Below are positions 58,853 through 64,000 of a DNA stretch of 64,000 nucleotides, piece by piece. Position numbers and translations under genes: made by a program. This stretch comes from Bog-756 sp963718405 (GTDB lineage: Bacteria; Actinomycetota; Acidimicrobiia; Acidimicrobiales; RAAP-2). The notes under the pieces are model-generated. The model saw nothing but the letters and a program-made list of their open reading frames with translations, had not been told where the DNA came from and did not search any database. The stretch is taken from the NCBI GenBank assembly GCA_963718405.1, contig CAVQYZ010000005.1, positions 124,001-188,000 on the forward strand. Direction: 5' to 3'. Numbering within the stretch: position 1 is the first letter of the stretch; every line of letters begins with the position of its first letter.

Positions 58853-60592
58853 TCAGAAGGGCTGGTACGACTCCGAACGTCCCGAGGACACCAGGGTGGC
58901 GGCCACATGGTCGGCCAGCATCTCGAGGGGCCGGATCTCCGCGCTGCTCAACTGGACCGGACGGGAGTGGGCCAGCACCACGATGCCCACCCGGGTGCGC
59001 TGGGCCCACAGGGGCAGCACCACCACGGCCCGGGCCCCTCCGTCCCGGAGGGAGCCGGTGCCCACGAATCCCCGGCCCAGGGCGTCGGTGCCCGTGTAGC
59101 ACGAGCGGATCTCGGCCACCAACGAGGAGAGGGAGCTGAGGTCGGTCGGCGTCAGCCCGAACAGGCTGTCCTCCAACGGTCCGGCTGCGGCGGCCACCGT
59201 GTGCCCGCCGCAGGTCTCGACGACCAGGGCCGCCGAGTCCATCTGGGAGGCCTCCTTCATGCACCGGGCCAACCGGGTCGGCATGTGGGGGTCGTCGGTG
59301 ATCCCCGAGATGGCGATGGAGGCGTTGATGGTCCGGTCCCAGGAGGACTCCTCCAGATGGTCGCCGATGGCTTGGAGCCGGTTGGCCAGCAGGGTGGCGT
59401 ACTGCTGGAGCCGGGGCAGCATGTCGGCGGGCAACGGGACCAGGGACTCGACGTTGAGAGCGCCGATGGTGGTGCCCCCCACGGTGATGGGCACACAGAT
59501 CTCCGAAACCACCCCGGGGATGGCCTCGAGGTAGTCGGGGTTCTGGGACACATCGGGGACCACGATGGGCGCTCCGGTCAGCCAGGTGCGCCCGGTGATG
59601 CCGGCCGAGCCGCACATGCCGTCGAGGATCAGCCACAGGCCGCGTTGGGCGACGCACCGCAGCTCCCCGCGCCGCTCGAGGTAGACGCTGGGCATGATCT
59701 GGCCCTGCCGGAAGAGGTGGTCCACCACCACCGAGCAGGCCCGGCGGGAGTCGGACGACCGTGCCAGGGCGTCGGCCAGCTTGCCGTCGGAGTGGACCCC
59801 GGCGGGGTTGGTGCGCACCGGGCCCTCGGCCGGGGCCGGGTGGGGGTCGACGGTGGGCCAGGCCGGACCCGGTCGGGCCAGCAGGTACCCCTGCACCAGG
59901 TGGACCTCCGCCTCGCACAGGATGTCGAGCTCGGTCTGGGTCTCCACCCCCTCGGCGATCACGCTGGTGCCCACCTCGCTGGCGAAGGCCGCCATGGCCC
60001 GCACCAGGGCCCGGCGGTTCTTGTCGGTGTCGAGGTCCCGCACCAGCTCGCGGTCGAGCTTGAGGAAGTCCGGAGTGAGCTCGATGACGTGGCGCAGGCT
60101 GGAGTAGCCGGCGCCGGTGTCGTCGATGGCCACCCGGACCCCCCGCGACAGCCACGGCACCAGGTCGTGGCGGAGCCGGGTGTAGTCCGAGACCGCCTCC
60201 TGCTCGGTGAGCTCGATGACCAGGCGCTCGGGGAGGTCGTCGAGGATGGCCAGGACCGAGGGGTCCGACAGCAGCGACGGGCTCAGGTTCACGAACAGCA
60301 GCCGCTCCTCGGGGATGGGACCGAGCCGGGACGCCGCTTTGAGACAGGCGATCTCCAGGTTGCGGCGGAGGCCGACCCGCTCGGCCTGGGCCAGCCACCA
60401 GTCGGGTGGGTGGACGGGCTCGAGGGGCATGCGGGCCAGGGCCTCGTACCCCACGATGAGCTGGTCGCCGGCCCGCACCACCGGCTGGACCACCGACTCC
60501 ACGATCCCGGGTTGGCACAGCACGTGGATGGACTCTTTGACCGCGGAGGATCCGGCCTGGTCCACGTCGTGCCCGACAGTACGCAGAGCCAT
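58853..60592 (-). CDS. EAL-domain c-di-GMP phosphodiesterase with C-terminal GAF domains
   Basis: 579 aa. The N-terminal EAL domain (about 20-260) keeps all catalytic motifs: VGYEALARMP (ExLxR), FVNLSPSLL, VIELTEQEAV, VAIDDTGAGYSSL, FLKLDREL, VIAEGVET and VQGYLLARPGP, so it should hydrolyse c-di-GMP. A DICT/GAF-like middle (about 300-430, GLWLILDGMCGSAGITGRTW, VCEICVPIT-like EICVPITVGG) and a second GAF-like region follow. No GGDEF domain. The order, catalytic first and sensors last, is the reverse of most such proteins. ATG 60592 lacks a Shine-Dalgarno. Confidence 0.88.
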   Translation of the reverse strand: MALRTVGHDVDQAGSSAVKESIHVLCQPGIVESVVQPVVRAGDQLIVGYEALARMPLEPVHPPDWWLAQAERVGLRRNLEIACLKAASRLGPIPEERLLFVNLSPSLLSDPSVLAILDDLPERLVIELTEQEAVSDYTRLRHDLVPWLSRGVRVAIDDTGAGYSSLRHVIELTPDFLKLDRELVRDLDTDKNRRALVRAMAAFASEVGTSVIAEGVETQTELDILCEAEVHLVQGYLLARPGPAWPTVDPHPAPAEGPVRTNPAGVHSDGKLADALARSSDSRRACSVVVDHLFRQGQIMPSVYLERRGELRCVAQRGLWLILDGMCGSAGITGRTWLTGAPIVVPDVSQNPDYLEAIPGVVSEICVPITVGGTTIGALNVESLVPLPADMLPRLQQYATLLANRLQAIGDHLEESSWDRTINASIAISGITDDPHMPTRLARCMKEASQMDSAALVVETCGGHTVAAAAGPLEDSLFGLTPTDLSSLSSLVAEIRSCYTGTDALGRGFVGTGSLRDGGARAVVVLPLWAQRTRVGIVVLAHSRPVQLSSAEIRPLEMLADHVAATLVSSGRSESYQPF

Positions 60593-60663
60593 GGCCGTTC
60601 ATCGTCCGATCTGCCCCTCATCTTGAGCCGGCCCGGCCAGATCGGCGGGCGATCGACCCAGGT

Positions 60664-61522
60664 TCAGCCGGCCACAGCCCCCAGGGCTTCGAGGGCCGGC
60701 GGGTCCAGGACCACCTCGGCGGCGGCCATGTTCTCGTCGAGGTGGGCCAGCGAGGAGGTGCCCGGGATGAGCAGCACGGTGGGGGCCAGCGCCAACAGCC
60801 AGGCCAGCGCCACCTGGGCCGGGGTGGCTCCCAGCCGGCCGGCCGTCTCCACCACGGCCGGGGCGTTGAGCACCGGTCCGTCGGGGATGAAGGCCGAGCC
60901 CAGGGGGAAGAACGGCACGTAGGGCACCCGGTCCGACAGGCAGGCGTCAAAGACCGGCTGGTCGCGGCGGTCGGCCACGTTGAAGGCGTTCTGCACGCAG
61001 GCCACCTCGAACTCGGAACGGGCCGCCCGGTACTGGTCCAGGGTGACGTTGCTCAGGCCGATCCCGCCGATGAGCCCCTCGTCACGCAGCGATGCCATGG
61101 CCGCCAGCTGGTCGGCGAAGTCCACGTCGGACTCCGGATGGCGGCGGAGGTTGACCACCGGGACCTGCTCCAGGCCCAGGGCCACCAGGTTGGCTTCCAC
61201 CCCGGCCCGCAGCTCCTCGGGGCGCTGGGCGGCGGTCCAGTGGCCCTCGGCGTTGCGCGCCGCCCCCACCTTGGACACCAGCACCAACCCCTCGGGATAG
61301 GGGTAGAGCGCCTGGCGGATCAGTTCGTTGGCCACGTCGGGGCCGTAGAACTGGGCGGTGTCGATGTGGTCGACGCCGCGCGTCGACGGCCCGGCGCAGG
61401 ACGGCCAGGGCCTGGTCGCGGTCGGCCGGTGGCCCGAACACGCCGGGCCCCGGCAGTTGCATGGCCCCGAATCCCATCCGGTGGACGGGACGGCCGGCGA
61501 GCGGAACGGTGGGAGAGGGCAT
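60664..61522 (-). pseudogene. Aldo/keto reductase split by a one-base frameshift
   Basis: From ATG 61522 the frame gives PVHRMGFGAMQLPGPGVFG and ALAVLRRAVDAR, then switches. The other frame continues GVDHIDTAQFYGPDVANELI (catalytic Asp and Tyr), LVLVSKVGAARN, VVNLRRHPESDVDF and TPAQVALAWLLALAPTVLLI to the stop at 60664. Deleting one C in GCGCGGCG near 61383 restores about 285 residues, the normal length for a short AKR. NADPH-dependent, substrate unknown. As sequenced, the gene is inactive unless this is an error. Confidence 0.82.
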
Positions 61523-61604
61523 GGTCCCTGTCTATCCCAGCGGGCCTCCGACCCGGCCCGCGGGCGGCCTCCTATGCCGGCGTCACTCGGGACTCACTCC
61601 GGGA

Positions 61605-62663
61605 TCACCCAGGGTCGGGCAGGTCCGCCGGAGCGGTGATCCCGAGCAGGCCGGCGATGGCGGGGGCCCAGGCGGTGGAGCGGGGGCGCTCGACGCCCAA
61701 GCCGGCCACCAGGTGGGCGGCCCCCGGGTGTCCTCCGGCCACCACCGCCACCTGGGGGGCGGTGCGCGGGCTCCCGTGGACGCCGCGCACCGGCCAGGCC
61801 ACCGACGAGAACCAGCGGCCGGGTGAGGACCAGGCCAGCACGGTGTGGTCGTCGATCCTCATGGTGCCCTCGACCCCGGGCACCTCCGCCATCCACCCCT
61901 CGGTGCCGGCCATGGCTCCGGCCACCACCGCCACCGCCCCGTCGTCGACCACCACCCCGGCGAGGCCCCGGGGCCCGGCCGCGGCACGGAGGTCGATGGG
62001 GTCGGGCTCGGTCACCGACTCCTGGCTGTGGTCGCTGACCACGATGACCACCCACTGGTCCCACTCCGACCGGAGCCGGTCGAGGATCGAACCCAACCGG
62101 GCGTCGGCCCGGCCGTACCGGTCGAGCGCCTCGGGAGCGTCCGGGCCGAAGATGTGGGCGGCGGTGTCGGTCTCGTTCAGCTGGACCACGATGAGGTCGG
62201 CACGACCGTCGATGGCCTCCAGCACCCGGGCGGTGGTCTCACGGTCCTTGGCGTAACCCAGGACGTCGAGGTCCACGTCGGGTGCGAACCCGCCGTCGGG
62301 CCACACCGAGTCGGCCCGGGCGGCTCCGGTCACCCCCACCAGGTGGTGGTCCCCGAACACCGCAGCACTCCGACGGCCGCCGGCGCGCACCGCGTCGAAC
62401 AGGGTGGCGGACCTCGGTCCCCGCTCCCACGCAGGGACCGGGCCGGCACCGGTGGGGATCTCGTTGGCCACGATGCCGTGGCGGTCCGGAGCCACGCCGG
62501 TGACGAAGGTGGCGTGGTTGGGGTACGTCGAGGTGGGCATCACGCCCACCGCCCCCTCCGGCCACCATCCGCCGGTCGAGGCCAGGCCGAAGAGGGTGGG
62601 CATCACCGCGGGGTCCACGTGACGGGGGGACACCCCGTCGAGCACCAGGAAGAGGGCCCTCAC
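61605..62663 (-). CDS. Alkaline-phosphatase-superfamily phosphodiesterase (NPP type)
   Basis: 352-residue two-metal enzyme. First metal Asp in FLVLDGVSPRHVDP, nucleophilic Thr in MPTSTYPNHATFVTGVAPDR, Asp and His in LNETDTAAHIFGP, Asp-His in VVSDHSQESV and a final His in AGGHPGAAHLVAG complete the nucleotide pyrophosphatase/phosphodiesterase set. Phosphonoacetate hydrolase PhnA shares this architecture. GTG 62663 overlaps the stop of the HD-domain gene (GTGA), so the two are coupled. No signal peptide: the enzyme is cytosolic, unlike many NPPs. Confidence 0.88.
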   Translation of the reverse strand: MRALFLVLDGVSPRHVDPAVMPTLFGLASTGGWWPEGAVGVMPTSTYPNHATFVTGVAPDRHGIVANEIPTGAGPVPAWERGPRSATLFDAVRAGGRRSAAVFGDHHLVGVTGAARADSVWPDGGFAPDVDLDVLGYAKDRETTARVLEAIDGRADLIVVQLNETDTAAHIFGPDAPEALDRYGRADARLGSILDRLRSEWDQWVVIVVSDHSQESVTEPDPIDLRAAAGPRGLAGVVVDDGAVAVVAGAMAGTEGWMAEVPGVEGTMRIDDHTVLAWSSPGRWFSSVAWPVRGVHGSPRTAPQVAVVAGGHPGAAHLVAGLGVERPRSTAWAPAIAGLLGITAPADLPDPG

Positions 62664-63211
62664 CCGGCCAACAGGTCCAGCGTGGCCGTCCACGCCTCCA
62701 GCCCGGGGACCCGGGCGCCGGCCACCTTGGCCCCCTCGTCGGCCCGCCGCAGGCGCAGGGCGTCCTCGGCATAGGCCGAGGAGCGGAACTCGGAGGCCTC
62801 CTCGGGCGTCATGGCCTCGCCCTGGAGGACCAGGGTGCGGAGGCTCCCCTCGGAGAGCCGGCCCCGGTACGACCGGTCCGTGGCCACCAGGTAGCGCTTG
62901 GCCGGTACGTGCCCCTCGACGAGCCCGGCCACCCGGTCCCCGAAGACCGGCCGCACGAACCGGGCGGCCACCACGCCGTGGACGTCCTCGCATCCGGGCT
63001 CGAGCACATGGCCCAGGTCGTGGAGGAGCCCGGCCACCTGGAGCTCGGGGTCGTCGGGTTCAGCGTGGCGCAGGAGGGCGGCACACTGCAGCCCGTGGTC
63101 CAGGATGGTGAGCCCGGCGATCTCCTCGTTGGGCTCCTCCATCGAGCCGGCCCGGTGCAGCACGGCCAACACCTGGGCCAGGGTGGTGCGGTCGGTTGAG
63201 GGCGCGCTCAC
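62660..63211 (-). CDS. PhnZ-like HD-domain protein (putative mixed-valent diiron oxygenase)
   Basis: 183 aa. HD ligands appear in LTILDHGLQCAALLRHA, AGLLHDLGHVLEP, VHGVVAARFV and EGHVPAKRYLVATD, and the tail LVLQGEAMTPEEASEF plus ALRLRRADEGAKVAG is characteristic of the PhnZ-type phosphonate-cleaving HD oxygenases and relatives. The mobile Tyr of PhnZ (in YGEP-type loops) is not obvious in SMEEPNEEIAGL, so activity is uncertain. GTG 63211 follows TACTAT by 7 nt. It leads a two-gene operon with the phosphodiesterase. Confidence 0.8.
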   Translation of the reverse strand: MSAPSTDRTTLAQVLAVLHRAGSMEEPNEEIAGLTILDHGLQCAALLRHAEPDDPELQVAGLLHDLGHVLEPGCEDVHGVVAARFVRPVFGDRVAGLVEGHVPAKRYLVATDRSYRGRLSEGSLRTLVLQGEAMTPEEASEFRSSAYAEDALRLRRADEGAKVAGARVPGLEAWTATLDLLAG

Positions 63212-63218
63212 CGCGCCG

Positions 63219-63238
63219 ATAGTAGGCGGGGGTACCAT
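63219..63238. promoter_or_regulatory. Divergent -10 boxes upstream of the HD gene and the repeat protein
   Basis: TACTAT on the minus strand (63224-63219) ends 7 nt before GTG 63211. TACCAT on the plus strand (63233-63238) ends 6 nt before the ACG at 63245 where the repeat protein appears to begin. Confidence 0.45.
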
Positions 63239-63244
63239 CGGGTC

Positions 63245-64000
63245 ACGGGCACCATCCCAACAGGTACCGGTCGTCTCCGATGGTGGAATGCCGCCCTCGC
63301 CGCTGGGGTGATCGGGGCAGTGGTGGTGGCCGGGCTGGCGGCGGCCGGCACCTTCGCCGGCGCCGGGCCCGCGGCCACCCCGCTGACGTCGCCCACCACA
63401 CCTCGGCACCCGGCCCGCCCGTCATCAGCGGCCACCACGTCCCCGCAGGTGCGTCGGGCCCCGCCGGTCGCCCTCGACGCGGTGGCCTGCCCCACCGTGT
63501 CGGAGTGCATCGCCGTCGGTGGCGCCGGGGGCGTCGAGGTCAGCCGGACCGGTGGTCGCACCTGGTCGGCGGTAACCGTTCCGACCCGGCACTACCTCTA
63601 TGGCGTGGCTTGTGACGACCCGGCTCACTGCGTGGCCGTCGGTGACGCCGGGACCGCCCTGGTCACCGGGGACGGAGGCTCGTCGTGGAAGCTCTATCCG
63701 ACCGGGGTGGGCATCCCCCTGTCGTCGGTGGCCTGCCCGGGAACCGGCCGGTGCTACGCCGGGGGCGACGCCGACACCGTGATCGCCACCGACGACAGCG
63801 GGTCCCACTGGCAGCGGGTGCTCGGGGGCAGCGGCGTGGTCGACGGGGTGGCCTGCAGCACCTCCATCCAGTGCGCCGCCGTCACCAGCAGCGCGGTGGA
63901 GAACCTGGCCACCTCCAACGGGTCGACCTGGAGGCCGGTCACGCTGCCCTTCGCCCCCCTCGATGGCCTGGCCCCGCTCAACGGGATCGGCTGCTCCGGC
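63245..64000 (+). CDS. Exported BNR/Ycf48-like repeat protein (partial)
   Basis: N-terminal part of a secreted protein cut by the window end. A signal-anchor (RLRWWNAALAAGVIGAVVVA) and Pro/Ala/Thr-rich linker lead to repeats of about 40 residues with paired cysteines and BNR-like ends: VACPTVSECIAVGGAGG then RTGGRTW; VACDDPAHCVAVGDAG then GDGGSSW; VACPGTGRCYAGGDAD then DDSGSHW; VACSTSIQCAAV. A beta propeller with one disulfide per blade is likely. The start is unclear: homology to a signal peptide begins at GTC-ACG (63242-63247), while the first canonical in-frame start is GTG 63308. Confidence 0.7.

Noticed and set aside
57221..60922. Very long open frame on the plus strand (over 1,200 codons)
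   Set aside because: It lies antisense to DUF885 and EAL-GAF genes with clear motifs; its composition (Gly/His/Pro/Arg-rich) is that of a GC-driven shadow frame.
1..64000. CRISPR arrays, rRNA operons, complete insertion sequences or prophage modules
   Set aside because: No regularly spaced repeats, rRNA signatures, transposase motifs or phage structural genes were seen on either strand.

Overview
The window is very GC-rich, densely packed and has short intergenic gaps. Gene content is actinobacterial: an ECF sigma factor with an RskA-type anti-sigma factor, a WS/DGAT wax-ester/triacylglycerol synthase, DUF3107, DUF2252 and DUF4395 proteins, a SufR-like regulator, an Mrp of the type without a CXXC, and many genes whose start codon sits 6-8 nt after a TANNNT box, as in leaderless actinobacterial transcripts. 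An uncultured Acidimicrobiia-like actinobacterium is my best guess; no rRNA or other taxonomic marker is present. No rRNA, convincing tRNA, complete insertion sequence or CRISPR array was seen.

Layout. 1-9.5 kb: DUF3107 (cut), dGTPase, DUF2252, cyclopropane-fatty-acid synthase, then an Fe-S module of mrp diverging from a SufR-like regulator and a cysteine desulfurase, then a hydrolase and two membrane proteins. 10.2-20.7 kb: one long leftward transcription unit, enoyl-CoA hydratase, gmd, ccdA, ccmA-B-C-D-E-F-G-H/I and a maltose-acetyltransferase-like gene, which encodes a complete System I cytochrome c maturation machine; ccmD is a 50-codon gene that is easily missed. 20.7-27.7 kb: glycosyltransferase, TetR regulator, sigma/anti-sigma pair, diiron desaturase-like protein, DUF4395, a low-molecular-weight phosphatase, a DHFR-fold protein and an aminoglycoside-phosphotransferase-like kinase.

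28-41.4 kb is different: visibly less G+C rich, with wider gaps, small or unrecognised genes (zinc ribbon, Coq4-motif membrane protein, P-loop kinase, ArsR/SRPBCC pair, secreted proteins, VOC protein, ICMT-like methyltransferase) and four broken genes in a row (membrane protein, secreted protein, acyltransferase 3, hybrid histidine kinase), each split by what looks like one indel. A relaxase/helicase-like fragment lies at its right edge. I read it as an accessory island that is decaying or poorly assembled.

41.5-64 kb returns to core-like sequence: acyl-CoA dehydrogenase with a palindromic operator candidate, cold-shock protein, divergent cysS and archaeal-type valS with overlapping -10 boxes, a branched-chain amino-acid-type ABC transporter with fused LivH-LivM permease, a BD-FAE-like esterase and WS/DGAT acyltransferase (neutral-lipid turnover), a propeller lipoprotein, UBP zinc finger, DUF885 peptidase-like protein, an EAL-GAF c-di-GMP phosphodiesterase, a frameshifted aldo-keto reductase, an operon pairing a PhnZ-like HD protein with an NPP-type phosphodiesterase, and a secreted repeat protein cut by the window end.
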